From the NCBI RefSeq assembly GCF_003002895.1, contig NZ_PVTI01000001.1, positions 212,786 through 276,785 of the forward strand: a stretch of DNA of 64,000 bases. The letters run 5' to 3'. Source of the stretch: Knoellia remsis (GTDB lineage Bacteria; Actinomycetota; Actinomycetes; Actinomycetales; Dermatophilaceae). How positions within the stretch are numbered: position 1 is the stretch's first letter; each line of letters starts with the position of its first letter. Below are positions 16,818 through 24,651 of the stretch, in pieces. The notes beneath the pieces are model-generated. The model was not told the origin of the DNA. It made no database searches and saw only the letters and a list, made by a program, of their open reading frames with translations. The position numbers and the translations under genes are program-made.

Positions 16818-17675
16818 ATGGCCAAGCGGTCGATCCAGGGATACGTCCAGTTCGCGTCCGGACTGGGGGAGATGACGAAGGGCGCGGCGAAGGAAGCAGC
16901 GACCGAGCTCGTCGCGCTGACCAACAGCGACCTCTCCCCGAAGAAGGTGAGCAAGCAGGCCGGCAAGCTCGCCGACGACCTCATGTCCGCGGCGAACGCG
17001 AACCGCAAGAACATGGTCGCCCTCGTCCGCTCCGAGGTGGACAAGGCCGTCGGCCGGCTCGACATCGCATCCCTCCAGCGTGACGTCGCGGCTGTCAACG
17101 ACACCGTGCAGGCGCTGCGCAGCCAGGTCGAGTACCTCGCGTCGAACCTCGCGACTCGCGGTTCCGCCGCGACGACGACCGCGGCCGCCGGCGCGAGCCG
17201 GGTGGCCGACGTCACCGAGGACGCCGTCGCCGACACCGCCGCCGCGGCGACCAAGGCTCCCTCGCGGCGGCCGGCCCGCTCGGCCCTGAAGAAGTCGTCC
17301 GCGGCAAAGAAGAGCGCGAAGAAGGGCACGTCCACGGCCGCGGCGCCGGCCAAGAAGACGGCAAAGAAGGCGACGAAGAAGGCCGCGAAGACGTCGACCG
17401 CCGCGAAGAGCACCGCGTCGTCGGCACGGTCGACCGCGAGGAAGAGCACGACGACGTCCACGGCAAAGAGGTCGGCGGCGAAGAGGTCGGCGGCGAAGAA
17501 GTCCACCGCGAAGAAGTCGGCGGCCAAGACGTCGGCCGCGCGCAAGGCCCCGGCCAAGAAGACCTCGCGCGCCTCCGCGGCGAAGACGACGGCTCGCAAG
17601 AGCACGGCGCGCACGGGCAGCGGCACGGCCCGCAAGAGCACGGCCCGCAAGAGCACCGGGACGTCCTCCTCGTGA
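16818..17675 (+). CDS. Helical protein with histone H1-like Lys/Ala tail
   Basis: 285 residues. Residues 1-115 form an amphipathic, coiled-coil-prone region (IQGYVQFASGLGEMTKGAAK, VARLVRSEVDK-type helices). From about residue 150 to the end the protein is made of AKKS, AAKK, ARKS and similar repeats, like bacterial histone H1-like tails, and should bind nucleic acid or other polyanions. AGGAGG precedes the ATG at 16818. The DNA of the tail (about 17,280-17,660) is low-complexity with near-perfect tandem copies of a 15-bp unit around 17,465-17,500 and may vary in length between strains. Function unknown; the N-terminus resembles phasin-like proteins. Confidence 0.8.
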   Translation: MAKRSIQGYVQFASGLGEMTKGAAKEAATELVALTNSDLSPKKVSKQAGKLADDLMSAANANRKNMVALVRSEVDKAVGRLDIASLQRDVAAVNDTVQALRSQVEYLASNLATRGSAATTTAAAGASRVADVTEDAVADTAAAATKAPSRRPARSALKKSSAAKKSAKKGTSTAAAPAKKTAKKATKKAAKTSTAAKSTASSARSTARKSTTTSTAKRSAAKRSAAKKSTAKKSAAKTSAARKAPAKKTSRASAAKTTARKSTARTGSGTARKSTARKSTGTSSS

Positions 17676-18154
17676 CCGAGCAGCCCGAGACGCCGACCAG
17701 CCAGGACCTCACCCAGGGCGCAGCCGTGGACGAGGTGTCCTCGCAGACCGGGACGCCGTCCGGCCAGGACTTCACCCAGGGCGCAGCCGTGGACGAGGTG
17801 TCACAGGCCGGGGCATCGGTCGATGGCGAGGCGACAGACAACCAGCATGACCCGGCCTACGCGGACGGGGCGCAGGCACCCGACGACGAGGCGCAGGAGC
17901 AGCCGGTGGGTGACGAGCTCACTGGCGACGACGTCACCGGAGATGACGTCATGCAGGACGACGTCACGCAGGACGACCTCACGGAGGACGCAGGCTCGCT
18001 CGGTGACGAGGCACCCGAGACGGGCGACCTCGTCATCGACGCCGCCCTGCGTGACCTCGCCGAGGCCCCTGCGGACGACCTCGACGCGCAGATCGAGCGG
18101 GGCGAGCAGGTCCAGCGCACCCTCCAGGGTCGGCTCAGCGACCTCGGGGGCTGA
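17672..18154 (+). CDS. Acidic low-complexity protein, unknown function
   Basis: 160 residues, GTG start overlapping the stop of the basic protein. It is rich in Asp, Glu, Gln and Thr, with two copies of TQGAAVDEVS and a run of (G/Q)DDVT pentads at about residues 88-108. The C-terminal 45 residues (DLVIDAALRDLAEAPADDLD...) look helical and are the most conserved-looking part. No known domain. Strong opposite charge to its translationally coupled neighbour is the main clue. Confidence 0.65.
   Translation: MTEQPETPTSQDLTQGAAVDEVSSQTGTPSGQDFTQGAAVDEVSQAGASVDGEATDNQHDPAYADGAQAPDDEAQEQPVGDELTGDDVTGDDVMQDDVTQDDLTEDAGSLGDEAPETGDLVIDAALRDLAEAPADDLDAQIERGEQVQRTLQGRLSDLGG
17701..17802 (+). repeat. 39-bp direct repeat, two copies
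   Basis: 17701-17739 and 17764-17802 match at 38 of 39 positions and are separated by 24 bp, 63 bp apart in register, so the repeat keeps the frame. It encodes the duplicated TQGAAVDEVS segment of the acidic protein. Confidence 0.85.
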
Positions 18155-18155
18155 C

Positions 18156-18992
18156 ATCGGCCGTCTCGACGCCGAGCTCGTCCGCCGCGGGCTCGCCCGT
18201 TCCCGCGGCGAGGCGCGCGAGCTCATCGAGGCCGGACACGTCACCGTCGCGGGCCGCACCGCGCGCAAGGCCGCGACCACGGCGGGTGACGACGCCGACA
18301 TCACGGTGACTGGTGCGGGACCGCGCTGGGTGGGGCGGGCGGCATACAAGCTCGACCACGCCTTCACGACGTGGGGCGACGACGGGCTCTCGGCCCGGGA
18401 GGCGGACTGCCTCGATGTCGGCGCCTCGACGGGAGGGTTCACCCAGGTGCTGCTCGCCCGCGGCGCCGCGAGGGTCACGGCGCTCGACGTCGGTCACGGC
18501 CAGCTCGCGGCCGAGGTCGCCGATGACGTGCGGGTCGTCGAGCGCAGCGGCACCTCGATCCGTGACGTCGGACCGGACGACCTCGGCACGTTCGACGTCG
18601 TCGTGGGGGACCTGTCGTTCATCTCCCTCACCCTCGTCCTGCCGACGCTCGCCGAGCTCACCCGTCACGGCGGGCACCTCGTGCTGCTCGTCAAGCCGCA
18701 GTTCGAGGTGGGGCGGGGGAGGCTGAGCAAGAACGGGATCGTCACCGACTCACGTCATCGCCGGGAGGCGCTGGCCGCCGTCGTCGACGCGGCGCAGGAC
18801 TCCGGGTTCGGTGTCCGCGGCCTGGTGCACAGCCCGATCGCGGGTGGCGAGGGCAATGTCGAGTACCTCCTGTGGGCACGGTCAGGGGTCTCGGGCACGA
18901 TGGACCCGGACGAGCTGCGTGCCGTGATCCGGCACCTGGCCACCCCCGAGACACCACCCGACGTACCGCTGAGGAGGGACGACCATGAGTGA
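18156..18992 (+). CDS. tlyA: TlyA-type rRNA 2'-O-methyltransferase
   Basis: Methylates 16S and 23S rRNA (capreomycin sensitivity in mycobacteria). An N-terminal S4 domain (RLDAELVRRGLARSRGEARE) is followed by an FtsJ-like methyltransferase: SAM loop DVGASTGGFTQ, the GDLSFISL strand and VKPQFE with the catalytic lysine. From 18156 it has 278 residues, close to the 268 of the M. tuberculosis protein. No in-frame ATG, GTG or TTG lies near the S4 domain: the nearest is GTG 18051, inside the acidic gene, adding 35 residues unlike the family. The ATC at 18156, two bases after the upstream stop, is taken as a tentative start. The end overlaps nadK. Confidence 0.85.
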   Translation: MGRLDAELVRRGLARSRGEARELIEAGHVTVAGRTARKAATTAGDDADITVTGAGPRWVGRAAYKLDHAFTTWGDDGLSAREADCLDVGASTGGFTQVLLARGAARVTALDVGHGQLAAEVADDVRVVERSGTSIRDVGPDDLGTFDVVVGDLSFISLTLVLPTLAELTRHGGHLVLLVKPQFEVGRGRLSKNGIVTDSRHRREALAAVVDAAQDSGFGVRGLVHSPIAGGEGNVEYLLWARSGVSGTMDPDELRAVIRHLATPETPPDVPLRRDDHE

Positions 18993-19917
18993 ACCGCGCC
19001 GCATCCTCCTCGTCGTCCACCCGGCCCGCCCCGAGGTGCACGACCACGCGCTGGGGGTGGTCCGCCGGCTCACCGCCGCCGGGATCACCGTGGCCGTCAT
19101 CGGCGACGAGACCCGCGGCACGCCGCTCGAGGGCGCGCCCGAGGTCGTCCGGTCCGATCCGGACGACCCCACCGCCGGGTGCGAGCTCGTCGTCATCCTC
19201 GGCGGCGACGGGTCGATCCTGCGCGCGGCCGAGCTCGTCCGTGGCTCGGGGGTGCCGCTGCTCGGGGTGAACTTCGGGCACGTCGGCTTCCTCGCGGAGG
19301 TCGAGCGCGACGACCTCGACGACACGGTCGAGCGGATCGTCTCCCGCAACTACACCGTCGAGGACCGCACCACCCTCGAGGTCACGGCCATGCGCGACGG
19401 CGAGACCGTCTTCGAGAGCTGGGCGCTCAACGAGGTCACCGTCGAGAAGGCCTCACGGGAACGGATGATCGAGCTCACCGTCGAGATCGACGGCCGTCCG
19501 CTGTCGACGTGGGGGTGCGACGGCGTGGTCATGGCGACACCGACGGGGTCGACGGCCTACGCGTTCTCCGCGGGCGGGCCGGTGGTCTGGCCCGACGTCG
19601 CGGCCCTGCTCCTCGTCCCGATCAGCGCACACGCGCTCTTCGCGCGACCGCTCGTCGTCGGGCCGGACAGCCGGCTCGCGGTCGAGCTCGTCCCCGGCAC
19701 CGTCGGCACCGGCGTCGTCTGGTGCGACGGACGCCGGGCCGTCGACCTGCCGCCCGGCGCCCGCATCCAGGTGCAGCGCAGCGCCGACCCGGTGCGCCTC
19801 GCCCGCTTCACGGCCTCACCGTTCACCGACCGCCTCGTCGAGAAGTTCGACCTCTCCGTCCACGGGTGGCGCGGTGCGGCCCGTCGCGCGGCCGAGGCCG
19901 AACGACGCACGGACTGA
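18985..19917 (+). CDS. nadK: NAD kinase
   Basis: Phosphorylates NAD to NADP. 310 residues, ATG 18985 with GAGGAGGGAC just upstream, overlapping the tlyA stop by 8 bp. The GGDG motif (LGGDGSILRAAE, near residue 72), NEVTVEKAS and the TPTGSTAYAFSAGGP loop are diagnostic. Gene order tlyA-nadK-recN is conserved in actinobacteria. Confidence 0.97.
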   Translation: MSEPRRILLVVHPARPEVHDHALGVVRRLTAAGITVAVIGDETRGTPLEGAPEVVRSDPDDPTAGCELVVILGGDGSILRAAELVRGSGVPLLGVNFGHVGFLAEVERDDLDDTVERIVSRNYTVEDRTTLEVTAMRDGETVFESWALNEVTVEKASRERMIELTVEIDGRPLSTWGCDGVVMATPTGSTAYAFSAGGPVVWPDVAALLLVPISAHALFARPLVVGPDSRLAVELVPGTVGTGVVWCDGRRAVDLPPGARIQVQRSADPVRLARFTASPFTDRLVEKFDLSVHGWRGAARRAAEAERRTD

Positions 19918-19928
19918 CGAGGCCGCAC

Positions 19929-21632
19929 GTGCTCCAGGAGATCCGCATCCAGGACCTCGGCGTCATCGACGAGTCCGTCATCGAGCTCGGCCCCGGGCTC
20001 ACGGTCCTCACCGGCGAGACCGGTGCCGGCAAGACCATGGTCGTGACCAGCCTCGGGCTGCTTCTCGGCGCTCGCGCCGACTCCGGTCTTGTGCGTGAGG
20101 GCGCCGACCGCGCCGTCGTCGAGGGCGTCTTCGATGTCGCGGCGGACACTCCGGCCGCCCTGCGAGCCGGTGAGGCGGGCGGCGATGTCGACGACGGGCT
20201 CGTCCTCGTCCGCACGGTGAACGCGGAGGGACGCTCGCGGGCGCACGTCGGCGGACGGTCGGCCCCGGTCGGTGTCCTCGGTGAGCTCGGCGAACACCTC
20301 GTCGCCGTCCACGGGCAGGCCGACCAGTGGCGGCTGCGCCGCCCCGAGGAGCACCGCGAGCTGCTCGACGCCTTCGGTGGGAAGGCCGTGGGAGGCGCGC
20401 GGACGGCATACGAGAGTGTGTATGCCGCGCACGCGGCTGCGGTGAGCGAGCTCGAGACCCTGCGCGCGGCCGAGCGCGAGCGGGCCCAGGAGCTCGACCT
20501 GCTGCGGCGCGGGCTCGAACGCATCGAGGCGCTCGAGCCGCAGCCGGGGGAGGACGCTGCGCTGCGCGTCGAGGACGAGCGGCTCTCGCACGCCGAGGAG
20601 CTGCGCAGCGGCTCGGCCGAGGCCCAGGCAGTGCTCACCGGCGGCGATGACGTCGACGCGGGGTCCGACGACGGCGTGATGGGGGCGCTCGCTCGGGCCC
20701 GGGCAGCGCTCACCCCGGTGAGTGGCAACGACCCCGAGCTCGCCGCCCTCGAGCAGCGGCTCGTCGACGTCTCGCATCTTGTGACCGAGCTCGCCTCGGA
20801 CCTCGCCGGATACGTCGCGGACGTCGACCTCGACCCCGGCCGGCTGGAGTTCGTCCAGCAGCGGCGGGCCGAGCTGACCGACCTGACCCGCAGCTACGGG
20901 GACACCGTCGACGACGTGCTGGCCTGGGGGGAGCGGGCGGCCCGGCGCGTCCTCGACCTCGAGAACGCCGACGAGCGCATCGTCGAGCTCGAGCAGGACG
21001 TCGAGCGACTGAGCGCCGAGCGGGTGGAGCTGGCGGCCGCGCTGACCGGCGCCCGCCGCACGGCTGCGGACGCGTTGGGCGCAAGCATCGGCGAGGAGCT
21101 GTCGCACCTCTCGATGGGGTCGGCGCAGGTCGTCGTGGACGTGCGGGACGCCGGCCGGCTCGGGCCGCACGGGGGAGACGAGGTCGAGATCGGCCTCGCC
21201 GCCAACGTCGGCAGCTCACCGCGCAGCGTCACCAAGGCCGCCTCGGGTGGTGAGCTGTCGCGCGTCATGCTGGCGATCGAGGTCGCGACCGCGCGTGAGG
21301 TCGGCAGCGTGCCGACGTTCGTCTTCGACGAGGTCGATGCCGGCGTCGGGGGCAAGGCGGCGCTGGACGTCGGCGCGCGGCTGGCCCGGCTCGCGGAGTC
21401 GTCGCAGGTCATCGTCGTCACCCACCTCGCCCAGGTCGCCGCGCACGCCGACCACCACCTCGTCGTCGCCAAGTCCGACGACGGCCAGGTGACCCGCAGC
21501 GGCGTCCGGCGCGTCTCCGGTGGCGACCGGGTCGACGAGCTGGCGCGGATGCTCTCGGGCACGGTCACCGACGCGGCCCGGGAGCACGCACGCGACCTGC
21601 TCGAGGGCCTCGGACGAGCCGTCGAGGCCTGA
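19929..21632 (+). CDS. recN: DNA repair ATPase RecN
   Basis: SMC-like protein for double-strand break repair. 567 residues. Walker A is GETGAGKT near residue 35; coiled-coil arms lie about 150-360; the ABC signature SGGELSRVM and Walker B FVFDEVDAGVGG are near 440-480, followed by THLAQVAAHAD. The start is GTG 19929 (MLQEIRIQDLGVI); longer in-frame extensions lie inside nadK. It contains an inverted pair of the GTATGCC heptamer at 20405-20426. Confidence 0.96.
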   Translation: MLQEIRIQDLGVIDESVIELGPGLTVLTGETGAGKTMVVTSLGLLLGARADSGLVREGADRAVVEGVFDVAADTPAALRAGEAGGDVDDGLVLVRTVNAEGRSRAHVGGRSAPVGVLGELGEHLVAVHGQADQWRLRRPEEHRELLDAFGGKAVGGARTAYESVYAAHAAAVSELETLRAAERERAQELDLLRRGLERIEALEPQPGEDAALRVEDERLSHAEELRSGSAEAQAVLTGGDDVDAGSDDGVMGALARARAALTPVSGNDPELAALEQRLVDVSHLVTELASDLAGYVADVDLDPGRLEFVQQRRAELTDLTRSYGDTVDDVLAWGERAARRVLDLENADERIVELEQDVERLSAERVELAAALTGARRTAADALGASIGEELSHLSMGSAQVVVDVRDAGRLGPHGGDEVEIGLAANVGSSPRSVTKAASGGELSRVMLAIEVATAREVGSVPTFVFDEVDAGVGGKAALDVGARLARLAESSQVIVVTHLAQVAAHADHHLVVAKSDDGQVTRSGVRRVSGGDRVDELARMLSGTVTDAAREHARDLLEGLGRAVEA

Positions 21633-21704
21633 CCCGACGGCGCGACGCTCCGCCACCGGCCGGTGTGTCGGATGGGGCCATCGGTGCGTGGGAGGATGGG
21701 CGGG

Positions 21705-22886
21705 ATGCCCTTCATGACCCGACTCCGACGCGAACGCGATCCCGACCTCGGCGAGGTCGAGGGAACCGCGCGCGTCGACAAGCGCACCAAGGACCTGACC
21801 AAACGGCTCCAGCCGGGGGACGTCGCCGTCATCAACCACGTCGACATCGACAAGGTCAGCGCCGAGGCGCTCGTCGCGTGCCGTCCCGCCGCCGTCGTCA
21901 ACGCCGCGGCGTCGATCTCGGGGCGCTACCCGAACCTCGGCCCGGAGATCCTGCTCGCCGCCGACATCCCGCTGCTCGACGCCGTCGGTGAGGAGGTCAT
22001 GGAGCTCGCCGAGGGCACCCCCGTCCACCTCGACGGCAACACCCTCAAAGCCGGTGACCGGCTCGTCGCGACCGGCACGCTGCTCGACTCGGAGTCCGTC
22101 GTCGAGGCCATGGGCGACGCCCGCGCGGGGCTCAACGACCAGCTCGAGGCGTTCGCCGCGAACACGATGGAGTACCTCAAGCAGGAGCGGGCACTGCTTC
22201 TCGACGGCGTCGGCGTGCCCGACATCGAGACCGACCTCGAGGGCCGCCACGTCCTCATCGTCGTCCGCGGGTACCACTACAAGGAGGACCTGCAGATGCT
22301 GCGGTCCTACATCCGCGAGTACAAGCCGATCCTCATCGGCGTCGACGGGGGAGCGGACGCCATCATCGAGGCGCGGCACACGCCCGACCTCATCGTCGGC
22401 GACATGGACTCGGTCTCGGACGCCACGCTCAGGTGCGGCGCCGAGGTCGTCGTGCACGCCTACCGCGACGGGCGGGCTCCGGGGCTCGAGCGGGTTCGCG
22501 AGCTCGGCGTCGAGCCGGTCGTCTTCCCCGCCACGGGGACGAGCGAGGACGTCGCGATGCTGCTCGCCGACGACAAGGGCGCCACGCTCATCGTCGCCGT
22601 CGGCACCCACGCCACGCTCGTGGAGTTCCTCGACAAGGGGCGCGCCGGCATGGCGAGCACGTTCCTCACCCGGCTGCGGGTCGGCGGCAAGCTCGTCGAC
22701 GCCAAGGGCGTGAGCCGGCTCTACCGCTCACGCATCTCGGGGCTGTGGCTCGTGGCCATGGTCCTCGTCGGGCTCGCCGCCCTCTTCGCCGCGTTGTGGG
22801 CGACACCCGGGGGGCGCGTGTTCCTCCAGGTGCTCGGCGCCCGCCTCGACGATCTCTGGTCCGCTCTCGGAGGAATTGTCACGTGA
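21705..22886 (+). CDS. steA: SteA-family cell division protein
   Basis: 393 residues, homolog type of Rv1697 and corynebacterial SteA, which with SteB acts at the cytokinetic ring. The cytosolic part resembles thiamine pyrophosphokinase (GVDGGADAII, DLIVGDMDSVSD), followed by one membrane helix at about residues 347-367 and a short tail. Of several in-frame ATGs, 21705 is 9 nt from GGAGG and is preferred; 21696 touches it. Overlaps steB. Confidence 0.92.
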   Translation: MPFMTRLRRERDPDLGEVEGTARVDKRTKDLTKRLQPGDVAVINHVDIDKVSAEALVACRPAAVVNAAASISGRYPNLGPEILLAADIPLLDAVGEEVMELAEGTPVHLDGNTLKAGDRLVATGTLLDSESVVEAMGDARAGLNDQLEAFAANTMEYLKQERALLLDGVGVPDIETDLEGRHVLIVVRGYHYKEDLQMLRSYIREYKPILIGVDGGADAIIEARHTPDLIVGDMDSVSDATLRCGAEVVVHAYRDGRAPGLERVRELGVEPVVFPATGTSEDVAMLLADDKGATLIVAVGTHATLVEFLDKGRAGMASTFLTRLRVGGKLVDAKGVSRLYRSRISGLWLVAMVLVGLAALFAALWATPGGRVFLQVLGARLDDLWSALGGIVT

Positions 22887-23836
22887 TCGACTTCCGCTAC
22901 CACCTCGTCTCGATCGTCTCGATCTTCATGGCGCTCGCTGTGGGGATCGTGCTCGGTGCCGGGCCGCTCAAGGGGACGATCGGGGACACCCTCACCGAGG
23001 AGGTCACCCAGTTGCGTGAGGACCGCACGCAGCTGCGGGCCGACCTCGACGCCGCCCAGAAGGCCGGGGTCGTCCGCGACGAGTTCACCGAGGACGCGCT
23101 CGCCAGACTCGTGGGCGGGACCCTCACCGGCACCAAGGTCGCCCTCGTGTCCCTGCCGAATGCCGAAGCCGACCAGGTCAGTGCCGTCGCCGACGCGCTC
23201 GGGGCGTCGGGCGCCACCGTGGTGTCGCGCACGAGCGTCGACGACTCGTGGGTGCCCGAGGGGGACGACGCGTCGGCTCAGCAGTCTCAGCTCGCGACCG
23301 ACCTGCGGCGGTCCATGGGACTTCCCCAGGCCACCGAGGGACAGGGGTCGCCGCTCGACGACGTACTCGCCAGCGCGTTGCTCGCCAAGGACGCCGCCGC
23401 ACCGACCGATGCTGCCAAGGCCGCTCTGGAGCGGCTCGGTGACGCCGGACTCGTCGACCTCGAGACGGCCGACCTCGTCCGGGCCGATGCCGCCGTGGTC
23501 GTCGGCGCCCCGGTGAGTGGGGGTGTCGTGGAGCGCCGCGACCTGGTCGCGCGCCGGTTCGCGTCACTGGCGGCGGCTCTGGACCGAGCGGGGAACGGGG
23601 CGGTGCTCGCCAGCGACGTCGGTGTCTCCGGGTTCCAGGGTGCGTCCTCGGTCGTGCGTGCGGCCCGCGGTGACGCCGCCATCACCCGCGACCTGTCGAC
23701 GGTCGACGACCTCAGCGTCCCGCTGGGGCGGGTCAGTGTCGTCTATGCCCTCGACCAGCAGCTCGCCGGTGGCGTCGGGCAGTACGGCGTCGGGGACGGG
23801 GTGTCCGCGGGCTACCCGCCGGTTCCCGCGTCATGA
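22883..23836 (+). CDS. steB: SteB/MctB-family envelope protein
   Basis: 317 residues, GTG start overlapping steA. MIDFRYHLVSIVSIFMALAVG is a signal anchor or membrane helix (residues about 8-28), then a coiled coil (about 38-60) and an extracytoplasmic domain. The family is called a copper transporter because of mycobacterial MctB (Rv1698), while in corynebacteria it is SteB, partner of SteA at the septum. The steA neighbour supports the division role; the two views are not exclusive. Confidence 0.9.
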   Translation: MIDFRYHLVSIVSIFMALAVGIVLGAGPLKGTIGDTLTEEVTQLREDRTQLRADLDAAQKAGVVRDEFTEDALARLVGGTLTGTKVALVSLPNAEADQVSAVADALGASGATVVSRTSVDDSWVPEGDDASAQQSQLATDLRRSMGLPQATEGQGSPLDDVLASALLAKDAAAPTDAAKAALERLGDAGLVDLETADLVRADAAVVVGAPVSGGVVERRDLVARRFASLAAALDRAGNGAVLASDVGVSGFQGASSVVRAARGDAAITRDLSTVDDLSVPLGRVSVVYALDQQLAGGVGQYGVGDGVSAGYPPVPAS

Positions 23837-24651
23837 GTGCACGCCGCACCGCGCTCGCCGCTGTCGTCGCGGCAGGTACGGCCGCTGGGGCCATGGCCGT
23901 GCGGTCGCGGCTGCCTCGCTCGCTGACCGGTCGCTGGGAGCGCACGAACCACGCCGGGCGCCCGGTCACGCTGCTCGAGGGCCCTGCGTATGCCGTGGCC
24001 GCGGCAGCGGGGTGCGTCGCCGGAGGTGCCCCGGCGGGTGCGGGAGTGGTCGCAGCTCTCGGGGCCGGGGGGTTCGGTGCCCTCGACGACCTCGCTGGGG
24101 ACTCCTCGAGCAAGGGCCTCAAGGGGCACCTCGGGGCGCTCGCGCGTGGCGAGGTGACGACCGGTGCCGTGAAGATCGTCGGGCTCGCCGCCACAGGGTT
24201 GGCCGCGTCCCTGCTCGCGGACCGTGGGCGGGAGGACCGGTCGCTCGTGGCCTCCCTCATCGGGGGTGCGGCCGTCGCTGGCACCGCGAACGTCGCAAAC
24301 CTGCTCGACCTGCGACCCGGCCGGGCACTCAAGGCGACCGTTCTCGCCGCGACGCCACTGGCCGGCATACCCGGTGCGCCCGGCGCCAGCACTGCCGCGG
24401 CCGCCATCGGGGCAGCCGCCGGTTGCGCCCCGGCGGACCTGCGCGGGGAGGCCATGCTCGGGGACACCGGTGCCAATGCTGCCGGCGCGCTCGTCGGGCT
24501 CGCGGTCGTGGAGCGGTTCGGCTGGCGGGGCCGGCTCGTCGCGCTGGGCGTCACGGCGGCGCTCACGGTGGCGTCCGAACGGGTCTCCTTCAGCCGGGTC
24601 ATCGACGAGAACCGTGTGCTGCGGCGCCTCGACCGCTGGGGTCGCGCATGA
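23833..24651 (+). CDS. MraY/WecA-like membrane protein
   Basis: 272 residues, several hydrophobic segments. It is short compared with MraY (about 360), but the family landmarks remain: an Asp-Asp pair in GALDDLAGDSSSKGLKGH, the NxxNLLD segment in ANVANLLDLRPGRALK, and LGDTGANAAGALVG. I infer a diverged polyprenyl-phosphate sugar-1-phosphate transferase, perhaps with an altered substrate. It is coupled by 4-bp overlaps to steB and the flippase gene. Activity is unproven. Confidence 0.7.
   Translation: MSARRTALAAVVAAGTAAGAMAVRSRLPRSLTGRWERTNHAGRPVTLLEGPAYAVAAAAGCVAGGAPAGAGVVAALGAGGFGALDDLAGDSSSKGLKGHLGALARGEVTTGAVKIVGLAATGLAASLLADRGREDRSLVASLIGGAAVAGTANVANLLDLRPGRALKATVLAATPLAGIPGAPGASTAAAAIGAAAGCAPADLRGEAMLGDTGANAAGALVGLAVVERFGWRGRLVALGVTAALTVASERVSFSRVIDENRVLRRLDRWGRA

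Noticed and set aside
16818..17675. Frameshifted or artefactual low-complexity gene
   Set aside because: The frame is intact, has AGGAGG and ATG, a conserved-looking N-terminus and couples by GTGA to the next gene.
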